Shown here: positions 34,510-43,755 of the stretch, in pieces
How positions within the stretch are numbered: position 1 is the stretch's first letter
Layout of the letters: each line of letters opens with the position of its first letter
From: Dokdonia pacifica
GTDB lineage: Bacteria > Bacteroidota > Bacteroidia > Flavobacteriales > Flavobacteriaceae
Direction of reading: 5' to 3'
DNA: 64,000 nucleotides
Assembly (NCBI RefSeq): GCF_900188275.1
Contig: NZ_FZNY01000001.1
Coordinates: 1,550,001 to 1,614,000 of the forward strand
The notes under the pieces: model-generated
Databases searched by the model: none
The model's input: only the letters and a program-made list of their open reading frames with translations
Told to the model about the DNA's origin: nothing
Translations under genes and position numbers: made by a program

Positions 34510-36258
34510 TTATATAACAACCATTTTTTTAATAAAAGTTGTTGTGTTATTATTTATTGATATAAAATAAACGCCTCCGGCCATATTTGAAATATCAATA
34601 GTGTGATCCCGACTAGGACTGTCAAAGCGTTGTGTTTTGACTACTTTTCCTTGCATGTCAATAATAGAAATAGTGATTTCTTGTTGGTTTTCAGGATAGG
34701 TAAAATGGATATTGTTTTTTGCTGGGTTTGGATAAAGTGTAATGTCATTTACTGTAAATTCATCAATGCGTAAAGGGTTAGATCCTTCAACGATATGAAT
34801 AGTTTGATTAACGTCGATATCTTCAATGCGATCTATCATGCCACTTAACCAAGTAACTTCAATGTAATCAATATTGGTAGCGTTACCCATGCCAAACAAC
34901 TCAGCGTCACTATTCTGATTCATATATCCCTCTCCACAGAGTGTATATCCATAATATACGTTATCTCCAGCACCTACTTTAATTTTTGAACCTACGCCCA
35001 TTTTATTGCTTGTAGTCCCTTCTAGTGTTACTTTAACCCAATTGTTATCTGTAGTCGTTGTGTTATTCCAAAGGGAGATAGGGGCATTATTTGCATTAAT
35101 GACAACAATGTCTTGTAAACCATCGTTCTGAATATCTCCTATAGCATTTGAATAACTTATAAAATTATCTTCTTCGATACCAGTGCCTGTGCTTACTGTA
35201 TAATTACCTGTCCCATCATTAAGATATAGCGTTGCAGAAGGTCTGCCATCTTCACCATCTACACTACCACTTACATATAGATCTTTATAGGTATTATTGC
35301 TTGTGTCTATGCATACGGTTCCCCATCCTATACTATCAAAGCGAGTACCATTTTCTAAAGCTACGTTACTAAATGTGCCATCCCCATTATTTAGTAAATA
35401 AGCATTCCCAACAGTAACATCTTCTTCAAAAGGAGGATAAAAATTAGTTACATAAATATCTAACCATCCATCATTATTAAAATCATCTATGGTGGTAGAC
35501 ATCGCACTCATATACAAATCTGTACCACTTTCGATGCTTACATCTGTAAATGTTCCATCACCGTTATTTCTATATAAGGTATTAGGTGTGATGCATTTAT
35601 CATTAGCAGTGTAAATATCTTGGTCTCCATCATTATCATAATCAAAAAAGGAAGAACAAAATGTAATATAACCTGCTGCATCTATTCCAGCACTTGTTGT
35701 TGTGTCTGTAAATGTGCCATCTCCGTTACCTTGAAACAATAAATTGCCTTGTATTTGATCGGCATCTCTTATACTTATAAAGACATCTAAAATGCCATCA
35801 TTGTTATAATCTCCCCAAGAAGAACCCCAATATGGAATATCTGTGTCTGGTAATCCTGAAGTGTCTGTTATATTAGTAAATGTATTATTTCCTTCATTTC
35901 TATAAAGCCATATATACCCAAGATCACTTGTGGCAAAAAAATCATGATCTCCGTCATTATCGATATCTACCCATATAGCATGTCTAGCTTGAATATTATT
36001 ACCAGTGATGCCTAGATCTACAGCTTGAAAATTGCCGTTTACATTTTTAAAGAATTGAAAATCATGAATTGCAGAGGCAGGAATCGTGATATCATCCCAT
36101 CCATCTTGATCAAAATCAAAGAAAGAAATACTGGGGCCTAATACACTTGAACCATATATCGTCTCTTCATCAAAAAGTATAGATTCATCATTCCTAAATT
36201 CAATCTGACCAAACGTTTGATGTGCTATAAGAATAAAAAAGAATAGTAATCTCCTCAT
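34510..36258 (-). CDS. Secreted FG-GAP/VCBS-ASPIC protein with type IX sorting domain
   Basis: This 582-residue protein is a paralogue of the one at 14018-15772 with the same order of parts: signal peptide, beta-propeller repeats with DxDxDG calcium loops (DFDQDGWDD, DIDNDGDHD, DYNNDGILD), an ASPIC/UnbV-type domain (GVGSKIKV, GEGYMNQNS, WLSG) and a C-terminal sorting domain (YPNPAKNNIHF ... FIKKMVVI). It should be exported by type IX secretion. The pair brackets the 15.8-32.2 kb cluster and the recQ gene in opposite orientation. Confidence 0.9.
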   Translation of the reverse strand: MRRLLFFFILIAHQTFGQIEFRNDESILFDEETIYGSSVLGPSISFFDFDQDGWDDITIPASAIHDFQFFKNVNGNFQAVDLGITGNNIQARHAIWVDIDNDGDHDFFATSDLGYIWLYRNEGNNTFTNITDTSGLPDTDIPYWGSSWGDYNNDGILDVFISIRDADQIQGNLLFQGNGDGTFTDTTTSAGIDAAGYITFCSSFFDYDNDGDQDIYTANDKCITPNTLYRNNGDGTFTDVSIESGTDLYMSAMSTTIDDFNNDGWLDIYVTNFYPPFEEDVTVGNAYLLNNGDGTFSNVALENGTRFDSIGWGTVCIDTSNNTYKDLYVSGSVDGEDGRPSATLYLNDGTGNYTVSTGTGIEEDNFISYSNAIGDIQNDGLQDIVVINANNAPISLWNNTTTTDNNWVKVTLEGTTSNKMGVGSKIKVGAGDNVYYGYTLCGEGYMNQNSDAELFGMGNATNIDYIEVTWLSGMIDRIEDIDVNQTIHIVEGSNPLRIDEFTVNDITLYPNPAKNNIHFTYPENQQEITISIIDMQGKVVKTQRFDSPSRDHTIDISNMAGGVYFISINNNTTTFIKKMVVI

Positions 36259-36341
36259 GTGAAAGCAATTTTAGTATCTCAAAGTACTAAAACTTTTTTA
36301 AAAAATTGAGAAGAGAAGTCTAAGAAAAAACAACACGTAAT

Positions 36342-37718
36342 TTACCCGCCTACATTATTAGGATTGTAACCTAAGTATGGGACTTGATATTCCTTAAACG
36401 TAATGCCATATTCTTCTAATTCTTTTAGAATAGGAGTATATACTTCTTTTTGTATAGGAAGCTGGACACCAGGTGTAATAATATCTCCATTTAGAATACG
36501 AAGTGTTGCCATTGCAACAGGAAGACCTACCGTTCTTGCCATAGCAGTTTCGATTTGATCATTTCCTATGTTTACCATCGTAGCATCTATTTGTTTACGT
36601 TTTCCGTCAAGTTCGTATCCAAATTTATGGTACATAACAATCATATCTTTGTCTTCTGGAGCTAGGGTCCATTTATCTTCTAAGATACGCTGTAGGCATT
36701 TTGCTGGAGTAGCATTTTTTAAGCCTAATTTTTTATCTGGATTAAAAATATCTAATTCTACCAATTTATCCCAAAGTAGGTCATCTTGATCTATTTTGAG
36801 ATAGTGACGTAATTTTAACTCTACAGAATCAGTAGGAGAGTAGGGAAGGAAGAGATTTAGAAAATCTCTATAACTCATGTTTTCTGTTTCTTGAAGTGTA
36901 TAACTATCGTCAGTCATACCCATCATCACAAAAATATGCCATGCTTTAGAAAATCCTACGCGACGTATAGTACCTCGGTATAAAGTAGGGATATCATCCA
37001 GACCATACACCGATCTATATTTTAACGAATTTCTATTTGCATATCCTTCAAAACGACCATATCCTTCTATTTCTAAAAACTCTGTACGTCTAAAAAGACG
37101 TTGGTATGGAATGTATTTATAAGCTCCTTCTTGTATGAATTCTGCAGCCCCTCCTTGTCCAGCAAGTACTACATTGCGAGGATTCCAAGTAAACTTATAG
37201 TTCCATAAGTTAGTGTCGCTTTCTGGAGCGACAAGACCTCCAGTAAAACTTTCAAAGAGAATCATTTTACCTCCATTATCACGTATGCGATCTATGACTT
37301 GCATTGCACTCATATGATCAATACCTGGATCAAGTCCTATTTCATTCATGAAGATAAGTCCCTTTTCTTTGGCAGCTTTGTCTAATGCCTGCATCTCTTT
37401 AGAGATATAAGAAGCTGTCACCATAGATTTATTATACGTGATACAATCACGGGCTACTTCTATATGGAAACGAGCAGGAAGCATAGATACAACAATAGTT
37501 GCTTCTTGAATTACTTTTGCACGTTGAGATTCATTAAATACATCTAGAGCTATAGCTTTTCCTCTAGGGTGATCGCCTACAAGTTTTTGTGCATTCTCTA
37601 TCGAAATATCGCCTACAATAATTTCTAGGTTTTCTGAAGTTGCTTTGTTAAGAAAGTAATTTACTAGTTGAGAAGTAGATTTTCCAGCTCCTATAACTAA
37701 GATTGTTCTTGTAGACAT
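36342..37718 (-). CDS. Saccharopine dehydrogenase-family protein
   Basis: The 458-residue product opens with a Rossmann motif (ILVIGAGKSTSQLVNYFL) and has the saccharopine reductase / LYS9-type arrangement: VVSMLPARFHIEVARDC near residue 78 and NEIGLDPGIDHMSA near 130. In lysine breakdown this family splits or forms saccharopine with NAD(P). It is a single gene, divergent from the DUF423 gene, so lysine 6-aminotransferase-type partners cannot be seen in the window. Substrate remains likely saccharopine but is not proven. Confidence 0.88.
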   Translation of the reverse strand: MSTRTILVIGAGKSTSQLVNYFLNKATSENLEIIVGDISIENAQKLVGDHPRGKAIALDVFNESQRAKVIQEATIVVSMLPARFHIEVARDCITYNKSMVTASYISKEMQALDKAAKEKGLIFMNEIGLDPGIDHMSAMQVIDRIRDNGGKMILFESFTGGLVAPESDTNLWNYKFTWNPRNVVLAGQGGAAEFIQEGAYKYIPYQRLFRRTEFLEIEGYGRFEGYANRNSLKYRSVYGLDDIPTLYRGTIRRVGFSKAWHIFVMMGMTDDSYTLQETENMSYRDFLNLFLPYSPTDSVELKLRHYLKIDQDDLLWDKLVELDIFNPDKKLGLKNATPAKCLQRILEDKWTLAPEDKDMIVMYHKFGYELDGKRKQIDATMVNIGNDQIETAMARTVGLPVAMATLRILNGDIITPGVQLPIQKEVYTPILKELEEYGITFKEYQVPYLGYNPNNVGG

Positions 37719-37734
37719 ATTGGTTGTAAATTTG
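37703..37734 (+). promoter_or_regulatory. Promoter of the DUF423 gene
   Basis: TTG at 37703-37705 and TAAATTTG at 37727-37734 are 21 bases apart, an excellent match to the Bacteroidota promoter (-33 TTG, -7 TAnnTTTG). It overlaps the 5' end of the divergent saccharopine dehydrogenase gene. Confidence 0.7.
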
Positions 37735-37781
37735 TGGAGTACGAATGTAGTTATTTGATTAATTATATAACAAGTTATTTT

Positions 37782-38171
37782 ATGAACAAACGACTTTTAG
37801 TAACTGGAAGTATTTTAGGATTTCTGGCAGTAGTGATTGGTGCTTTTGGAGCACATGGTTTAGAGAAGTCTTTAGATGCCGATGCTCTAGCAACTTTTGA
37901 AACAGGTGTTAAATATCAAATGTATCATGCATTATTAATGCTGTTAGTGGCTATTTTCGCTTTAAGCGAAAAAACAAAAAAAACGCTTCACATCCTTATT
38001 CTTACTGGCGTTATACTATTTTCAGGATCTATATATGGACTTGCAACAAATGCACTTACAGGTTTTGATTTTACAACGATTGGGATCATCACACCTATAG
38101 GTGGGACGCTTCTAATTATAGCATGGGGACTGCTTATTGTTAAATTCTTCCAAATGAAGAAAGAGAAATAA
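37782..38171 (+). CDS. DUF423-family membrane protein
   Basis: Using ATG 37782 (an upstream in-frame ATG at 37734 lies in the promoter) gives a 129-residue protein with four membrane segments. GAFGAHGLEK and YQMYHALLML near the start are signatures of DUF423 (YgdD/TMEM256-like). The function is unknown; homologues are widespread. It lies 74 bp upstream of pckA but the intervening promoter makes separate transcription likely. Confidence 0.88.
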   Translation: MNKRLLVTGSILGFLAVVIGAFGAHGLEKSLDADALATFETGVKYQMYHALLMLLVAIFALSEKTKKTLHILILTGVILFSGSIYGLATNALTGFDFTTIGIITPIGGTLLIIAWGLLIVKFFQMKKEK

Positions 38172-38204
38172 TATAAAAATACTGCTCCAACTCCAAGGTT
38201 TTTT

Positions 38205-38212
38205 TACCTTTG
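38205..38212 (+). promoter_or_regulatory. -7 element of pckA
   Basis: TACCTTTG, an exact TAnnTTTG match, 33 bases upstream of the pckA ATG. No distinct -33 TTG is evident. Confidence 0.6.
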
Positions 38213-38245
38213 CGCTTTAAAAACAACACAACAAATACCATTTTT

Positions 38246-39859
38246 ATGGCTTCTGACACTTCAGTTACGAAAACGATTTCGTTAAAACCTTATGGAATTG
38301 ATAACGCAACCGCCCATTATCAGCTAGAACCTCAAGACTTACATGCTATTTCTGTAAAGAATGATATGGGTAAGACAGCTTCTAGTGGAGCACTTGCGGT
38401 TAATACAGGAAAGTTTACTGGACGATCACCGCTAGATCGTTTTATTGTAAAAGATGCAAAAACCGAAGATTTAGTATGGTGGGGATCTATTAATATCCCT
38501 TTTGAAGCTGACGCTTTCGCGAAATTAAAAAACAAGATTACAGATTATCTTTCAGGTAAAGAATTATATGTGAGAGATAGTTATGCATGTGCAGATGATA
38601 AGTATCGATTAAATATTCGTGTAATAAACGAATATCCTTGGTCTAATATGTTTGCATACAATATGTTTTTAAGACCTACTTCTGAAGAGCTTGAGAATTT
38701 TGATCCAGAATGGACTATTTTAAATGCTCCAGGATTTCTTGCAGATCCTGAAGTAGATGGAACTCGTCAAAGTAACTTTGCTATTTTAAGTTTTACAGAA
38801 AAGACTATTATTATAGGAGGAACAGGATATACAGGTGAAATTAAAAAAGGAATTTTTTCTGCTTTGAACTTTATTCTTCCTGTAGATAAAAACACACTGC
38901 CTATGCACTGTTCTGCAAACGTAGGTGATAATGGAGAGACCGCTATATTCTTTGGGCTTTCTGGAACTGGAAAAACAACACTTTCTGCCGATCCTAACCG
39001 TAAATTAATAGGAGATGATGAGCATGGATGGACAGCAGAAAATACGATCTTTAATTTTGAAGGAGGGTGTTATGCAAAAGTAATTAATCTATCTGCAGAG
39101 AATGAGCCGGATATTTATAATGCTATAAAGCCAGGGGCTATTTTAGAAAATGTGATTATGGATGCCAATGGTGATGTAGATTTTGAAGATACTTCTATTA
39201 CTCAAAATACACGTGTAAGCTACCCAATTAATCATATCAATAATATTCAAGTGCCTTCTTTGGCAACCAATCCTAAGAATATATTTTTCTTAACTGCCGA
39301 TGCTTTTGGAGTACTGCCTCCTATTTCAAAATTAACACCAGGGCAAGCAGCGTATCACTTTATAAGTGGGTATACCGCAAAAGTAGCAGGTACTGAGGCG
39401 GGAGTGACAGAACCACAGCCTTCTTTTTCTGCTTGTTTCGGAGCGCCTTTTATGCCATTACATCCTACAAAATATGCAGAAATGCTAAGTAAGAAGATGC
39501 AAGAAGCTGGCGTAAATGTATGGTTAGTAAATACAGGTTGGACAGGCGGTCCTTACGGGGTTGGATCACGTATGAAATTAAAGTATACAAGAGCAATGAT
39601 TTCTGCTGCAATGAATGGAGAATTGCCATCTGAAGTTACACATGATGATTATCATGTACATTCTGTATTTGGAGTAGCGCAACCTAGAACATGTCCAGGG
39701 GTGCCTACAGAAGTATTATCTCCTCGTGCTACTTGGAATAATGATGAAGGATATTATGAAACAGCGCATAAACTAGCAAAGTCTTTTAAAGAGAACTTTA
39801 AAAAGTTTGAAGCGTATGCTAATGAAGAAATTATGAACGGTCAGCCACCATTAGGCTAG
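38246..39859 (+). CDS. pckA: ATP-dependent phosphoenolpyruvate carboxykinase
   Basis: The 537-residue enzyme converts oxaloacetate and ATP to phosphoenolpyruvate, the first step of gluconeogenesis. Hallmarks are GRSPLDRFIV near the start, MHCSANVG, the P-loop FGLSGTGKTTLSADP, the metal-binding LIGDDEHGW and the R-rich VNTGWTGGPYGVGSRM region. ATG 38246 is favoured over an upstream non-ATG frame because it follows the promoter and gives the family's usual N-terminus. A half palindrome (acgctttcgcgaaat) at 38511 is in frame. A strong terminator follows at 39949. Confidence 0.97.
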   Translation: MASDTSVTKTISLKPYGIDNATAHYQLEPQDLHAISVKNDMGKTASSGALAVNTGKFTGRSPLDRFIVKDAKTEDLVWWGSINIPFEADAFAKLKNKITDYLSGKELYVRDSYACADDKYRLNIRVINEYPWSNMFAYNMFLRPTSEELENFDPEWTILNAPGFLADPEVDGTRQSNFAILSFTEKTIIIGGTGYTGEIKKGIFSALNFILPVDKNTLPMHCSANVGDNGETAIFFGLSGTGKTTLSADPNRKLIGDDEHGWTAENTIFNFEGGCYAKVINLSAENEPDIYNAIKPGAILENVIMDANGDVDFEDTSITQNTRVSYPINHINNIQVPSLATNPKNIFFLTADAFGVLPPISKLTPGQAAYHFISGYTAKVAGTEAGVTEPQPSFSACFGAPFMPLHPTKYAEMLSKKMQEAGVNVWLVNTGWTGGPYGVGSRMKLKYTRAMISAAMNGELPSEVTHDDYHVHSVFGVAQPRTCPGVPTEVLSPRATWNNDEGYYETAHKLAKSFKENFKKFEAYANEEIMNGQPPLG

Positions 39860-39948
39860 TAATGTTATATATAATGTAAGGGGATTATATAAAGATCTCT
39901 TTTTCAAAAACTATTAAGATCTCTTGATAGTTTGTTTAGGGATGAAAG

Positions 39949-39973
39949 GCGATTGTGAAAACAATCGCTTTTT
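39949..39973 (+). terminator. Rho-independent terminator after pckA
   Basis: GCGATTGT and ACAATCGC form an 8-bp stem with a GAAA tetraloop followed by TTTTT. Confidence 0.85.
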
Positions 39974-40162
39974 ATCTTTAAAAGATAGTGGTCAGAGTTT
40001 TTTAAATATCCTCACAAACATTAATCACTTGTTGTTTTTATCTTTTCTCGCTTTAACGCTACGCTCTCCCTTTTTCGTCGTGAATCTCGCGAGCTCGATT
40101 TCGCGAAAGCATATTAAGATTTCCCTAGAAGATTATTTTTTTGTTGTAGAAAACGACACTTT

Positions 40163-40306
40163 TTATAACGCTCTCTTTGTAACCCATGCTCGATAACCAA
40201 TAATGGCAAGTTGCCATTTTTTTGCTTTCGCTAAATCAAGTTCTTTTTTAGAAAATGATGGAAGTAAAGCTTTGTTTAGTTTGGCTAAAATTTTGAAAAA
40301 AGTCAT
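40163..40306 (-). CDS. Conserved-looking 47-residue basic protein
   Basis: A minus-strand frame (ATG at 40306, TAA ending at 40163) encodes MTFFKILAKLNKALLPSF followed by SKKELDLAKAKKWQLAIIGY and RAWVTKRAL. The pattern K-L-N-K-x-L-L-P-S-x-S/T-K-x-x-L-D-L-x-K-A-x-K-x-Q-x-A-I-I-G-x-x-x-x-V-T-x-x-A-L is one I associate with a small protein found across flavobacteria and often mislabelled SsrA-binding protein; it is not SmpB. It is divergent from sanA. It overlaps and displaces a plus-strand ORF that I regard as spurious. Confidence 0.65.
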   Translation of the reverse strand: MTFFKILAKLNKALLPSFSKKELDLAKAKKWQLAIIGYRAWVTKRAL

Positions 40307-40393
40307 GTGGTAAAAATAAATAATACTAAATAAACTATAAAATGTTAAGTATAGCCTTTGAATTATTTATTTTTATTGAAAGTCATAAATACG

Positions 40394-41026
40394 ATGCGCA
40401 AAAAAATAAAAGCACTTGTCCTTTTAATAGCTATTACTTTATTGGTAATAGTTGTCTCTAATTATTCTATAGAGTCTTATGCAAGTGATAAAACGTTTAG
40501 CGCTGTTTCTGATATTAAAAAAAATAAGGTAGGACTGGTATTAGGAACCTCTAAACTTTTACAAAATGGACGTACTAACTTATATTTTACATATAGAATA
40601 GAAGCAACTGTAGCGTTGTATAAAGAAGATAAAATTGACTTTGTTTTAGTGAGTGGAGATAATAGTACCAAGCTCTATGATGAACCTACTGATTTTAAGG
40701 AAGAACTTGTGAAAAGAGGGATTCCTGAAGATCGAATATTTCTAGATTATGCAGGATTTAGAACATTAGATTCTGTAATACGAGCTAAAGAAATATTTGG
40801 GCAAGAAGAAATTACTATTATCTCTCAAGAATTCCACAATGAACGTGCTATTTACCTTGCAGGTAAGAATGATATAGAAGCAGTTGGTTTTAATGCACGA
40901 GATGTCTCTAGACGTTATGGTTTAAAAGTGCAACTTAGAGAATATCTAGCGAGAACAAAGGTGTTCTTAGATATACTATTTGGTGTAGAGCCTAAGTTTT
41001 TAGGGGAGAAAATAGAGATTAAGTAA
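40394..41026 (+). CDS. SanA/YdcF-like DUF218 membrane protein
   Basis: ATG 40394 gives an N-terminal membrane segment (ALVLLIAITLLVIVVSNYS) followed by a DUF218 domain: GLVLGTS, VSGDNS, RTLDSVIRAKEIFG and TIISQEFHNERAIYLA are the family blocks. SanA in enterobacteria affects envelope permeability (vancomycin resistance at high temperature); the biochemical activity is unknown. It is followed 3 bp later by the YiiX-like gene, so the two form an envelope-related pair. Confidence 0.85.
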   Translation: MRKKIKALVLLIAITLLVIVVSNYSIESYASDKTFSAVSDIKKNKVGLVLGTSKLLQNGRTNLYFTYRIEATVALYKEDKIDFVLVSGDNSTKLYDEPTDFKEELVKRGIPEDRIFLDYAGFRTLDSVIRAKEIFGQEEITIISQEFHNERAIYLAGKNDIEAVGFNARDVSRRYGLKVQLREYLARTKVFLDILFGVEPKFLGEKIEIK

Positions 41027-41029
41027 GGG

Positions 41030-41707
41030 ATGAAAAAAATAGTTTTTGCCATATTGCTCGTATTTATTTTAGGCTTTCTCACCTATTGGGGGATTGAAAT
41101 GAGTCAATTTGCTCATGGGGTCAAAAATGACTCAGTACAACTTGAAAAATTTGAGTCTTATAAGGAAATCCAGAATGGCGATATTATTTTTCAAACCTCA
41201 AAATCAAGCCAGAGTAAAGCTATTCAATTAGCAACAAACTCGAAGTATAGTCATATGGGTATTATCTATAATATAGATGAACAGTTTTTTGTATACGAAG
41301 CTATCCAACCAGTAATGATAACTCCTTTACAGGATTGGATAAATCGAGGAAAAAACAAGCATTATGTAATTAAGAGGCTTAAAAATGCTAATGAAATACT
41401 TACAAATTCAGTAATTGCTAAAATGAAACAAGTAGGAGAACAATATAGAGGAAAGCCTTATGATCTCTATTTTGAATGGTCTGATGATAAAATTTATTGC
41501 TCTGAACTTGTATGGAAAATTTACAAAGAAGCTACAGGGATAGAGATAGGAGAACTTGAACAGCTTTCTGATTTTAATTTAAATAATGATGTGGTTCGTG
41601 CTAAAATGAAAGAACGTTATGGTGATAGTATTCCAATACATGAAAAAGTGATTTCACCAGCTGCAATGTTCAATTCAAATGCATTAATAACTATTAAGCA
41701 ACATTAA
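41030..41707 (+). CDS. YiiX/YebB-like permuted NlpC/P60 hydrolase
   Basis: One N-terminal membrane segment or uncleaved signal (about residues 4-22) leads to a 200-residue domain of the YiiX family, papain-like enzymes with permuted NlpC/P60 fold. Likely catalytic residues are His in KYSHMGIIY (about residue 81) and Cys in KIYCSELVWKIY (about residue 158). Possible targets are peptidoglycan peptides or lipids. It is 3 bp from the SanA-like gene and probably cotranscribed. Confidence 0.83.
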   Translation: MKKIVFAILLVFILGFLTYWGIEMSQFAHGVKNDSVQLEKFESYKEIQNGDIIFQTSKSSQSKAIQLATNSKYSHMGIIYNIDEQFFVYEAIQPVMITPLQDWINRGKNKHYVIKRLKNANEILTNSVIAKMKQVGEQYRGKPYDLYFEWSDDKIYCSELVWKIYKEATGIEIGELEQLSDFNLNNDVVRAKMKERYGDSIPIHEKVISPAAMFNSNALITIKQH

Positions 41708-41765
41708 AAAATGCCTATTACTTTGCTAGAGATAATTAGTAATTGTTGTAGCTATGCTGTCTTCG

Positions 41766-42183
41766 TTTTCTTATTGACAAGATATACACCAACAATAATA
41801 ACTAGAGAAGCAAAAAATTGCCAAATAGTAAATTTTTCAGCATAGTTGTGTTACGGAAAGTTTGTTGGATTTTTGTGCTTCGCATTTTACAAAAATCAAC
41901 AAACAACCACCCCAATAGTAGTTATGTAGTTTTGGTTTTCTTATTGACAAGATATACACCAACAATAATAACTAGAGAAGCAAAAAATTGCCAAATAGTA
42001 AATTTTTCAGCATAGTTGTGTTACGGAAAGTTTGTTGGATTTTTGTGCTTCGCATTTTACAAAAATCAACAAACAACCACCCCAATAGTAGTTATGTAGT
42101 TTTCGTTTTCTTATTGACAAGATATACACCAACAATAATAACCAGAGAAGCAAAAAATTGCCAGATGGTAAACTTTTCATCAT
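41766..42183. repeat. 170-bp tandem duplication of the 3' end of the EamA transporter gene
   Basis: Two almost identical 170-bp units (41766-41935 and 41936-42105) are followed by a third, partial and slightly diverged copy (42106-42183) that is the real 3' end of the transporter gene. Each full unit holds about 90 bp corresponding to the C-terminal coding end and spacer sequence with a hairpin (GTTTGTTGGATTTTTGT against ACAAAAATCAACAAAC; 41859-41903 and 42029-42073). The two full units match each other better than the gene copy. Confidence 0.88.
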
Positions 42184-42976
42184 CTAATACTCCCCACATG
42201 ACGGAAATGATGGGCATAAGGTAAGTCACTGATGAGGCAAATACGGGGTTGCTTATTTGTACTAACTTATTAAACATCACTTTTGCCATGGCGGTTCCAA
42301 ATAAGGCTAGAATGACAATATACCCTAATGATAGTTGTACTTCCTGAGAACGTAATAATTCTTGATTAAAGAAATCAGAATACACCAATAAAACCAATGC
42401 TGGAGGAATTAAAAAAATAAAGTTCCCTGTCGCAATAGCGATAGCAGAAATATCCTGCATATATTTTTTGATAATATTTACATTAAATGCATACATAACC
42501 CCTGCAGATATAACAAGTAATGCATACCAGTAGTTTTGACTAGGATTGATACTTGCTCCAATAAGAATTAATGCTGTGGCACCGCTCAAACCTACTAAAA
42601 CACCTAGTAATTGACGTTTTAAGAATGTAGCGCCAAATAATGTCAAGCCTAATAGAAGTGTCAGTAAAGGAACACTAGAGTTTAATATGGCAGCGATCGC
42701 ACTATCTATTTCTGTTTCGGCATAGGCAAATAGAAATACGGGAAGACCAGTTCCTAAAACTCCAGAAATAATAATCCATTTCCATTCTGCTTTTTTGATA
42801 GTGCGTAAACTTTTCCAGCCGATGAGTAATAAGAAAAATGCAGTAAATAAAATACGTAAAGCTCCAAGTTGAATAGGCGTCAAGCCTACAAGTCCTTTTT
42901 TTATGAGTATGAAAGAACTTCCCCAAATAATGGATAATACCACGAGATATATCCATTTTAATGTGCTGTTTTGCAT
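42092..42976 (-). CDS. EamA/DMT-superfamily transporter
   Basis: The 294-residue protein has ten membrane segments in two EamA repeats, with WGSSFILIKKGL near the start and SSVTYLMPIISVMWG in the second half, as in drug/metabolite exporters such as RhaT/YdcZ relatives. The substrate is unknown. Its 3' end has been copied in tandem downstream, but the coding frame (ending VNKKTKTT) is intact. Confidence 0.88.
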   Translation of the reverse strand: MQNSTLKWIYLVVLSIIWGSSFILIKKGLVGLTPIQLGALRILFTAFFLLLIGWKSLRTIKKAEWKWIIISGVLGTGLPVFLFAYAETEIDSAIAAILNSSVPLLTLLLGLTLFGATFLKRQLLGVLVGLSGATALILIGASINPSQNYWYALLVISAGVMYAFNVNIIKKYMQDISAIAIATGNFIFLIPPALVLLVYSDFFNQELLRSQEVQLSLGYIVILALFGTAMAKVMFNKLVQISNPVFASSVTYLMPIISVMWGVLDDEKFTIWQFFASLVIIVGVYLVNKKTKTT

Positions 42977-43188
42977 TGCAAAATTTTAGATATGCAAAGT
43001 TCGGAAATTCCTTGGTGAGTTTATCGATTTATGAGTTTAAAATAAATTGCTTTCTATAAATAATGGTAATGACTTCTGTTTATAGAGCGTAGTGAGGAAA
43101 TGATATGATTCTTATAAGTTGTTTTGATGCTGGGTATGTTTTCACGAAAGTGAAATTTATATGGAGCTTGCCGAAATACGAATGCGTA

Positions 43189-43755
43189 CTAATCTTCTGT
43201 AGACCAAGTGATCGTTTCCATAAGATGACGAATATCATTCTTAAGATATGCAGCAGCGGGATAAAGGCTATCGTAGTTTGGTTTTGCATTAAAATAAATA
43301 GAACCCGTAATAAAATGTTTTGTGCTATCTGTTACATAAAACTGTGACTGAGAAGCTGCATTCCCTCGCACGTCATAAAACATACCGTATACATTTTGTA
43401 GCTCATTGATGTATTTTTCTTCAATAATATCATCTGCTTTGATGACATGCTCATAGGTGAGCTTTTGGGCATCTCTTAATAAGGAATTTATATTATTATC
43501 TACTTTTCGATACGTCAAAAATAAGGTGCCGTTGAGTCCAGGGTAATTAATAGTTGCAGAGCAGTTATCTTTAAAAACAGCAGTGCTTATATAATTGTTT
43601 TCAAATTTATAATCACAATTTGAAGGGGTAGTGACATAATTGGGGTTTGGGTATGTAAGACTTAGATAGGCTTCTGGTTTTGGTAATACATCATCTCCAC
43701 AAGAAACAAGTACTGCACAACAGATTAGAATTTGGATATAATAGCGTAAGGTCAA
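43189..43755 (-). CDS. gldD: Gliding motility lipoprotein GldD
   Basis: The 188-residue lipoprotein (lipobox LVSCGDD, Cys19) has the family features PKPEAYLSLTYP near the N-terminus, FENNYISTAVF, INYPGLNGTLFLTYR and a C-terminal HFITGSIYFNAKPNYDSL. GldD is required for gliding and type IX secretion in flavobacteria. It starts with TTG and overlaps the end of gldE as TTGA, so the two are cotranscribed with ssb. Confidence 0.95.
   Translation of the reverse strand: MTLRYYIQILICCAVLVSCGDDVLPKPEAYLSLTYPNPNYVTTPSNCDYKFENNYISTAVFKDNCSATINYPGLNGTLFLTYRKVDNNINSLLRDAQKLTYEHVIKADDIIEEKYINELQNVYGMFYDVRGNAASQSQFYVTDSTKHFITGSIYFNAKPNYDSLYPAAAYLKNDIRHLMETITWSTED

Noticed and set aside
39924-40196. 90-codon plus-strand ORF after pckA
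   Set aside because: It starts inside the region of the pckA terminator (39949-39973), has no family-like pattern, and overlaps the more convincing minus-strand 47-codon gene.
41818-42224. Two near-identical plus-strand ORFs of 65 and 78 codons
   Set aside because: They are antisense readings of the duplicated 170-bp units and of the 3' end of the EamA transporter; their similarity comes from the duplication.
43080-43347. Overlapping ORFs on both strands at the 3' side of gldD
   Set aside because: Shadows of gldD and the intergenic gap; no ribosome binding site, no recognisable pattern.
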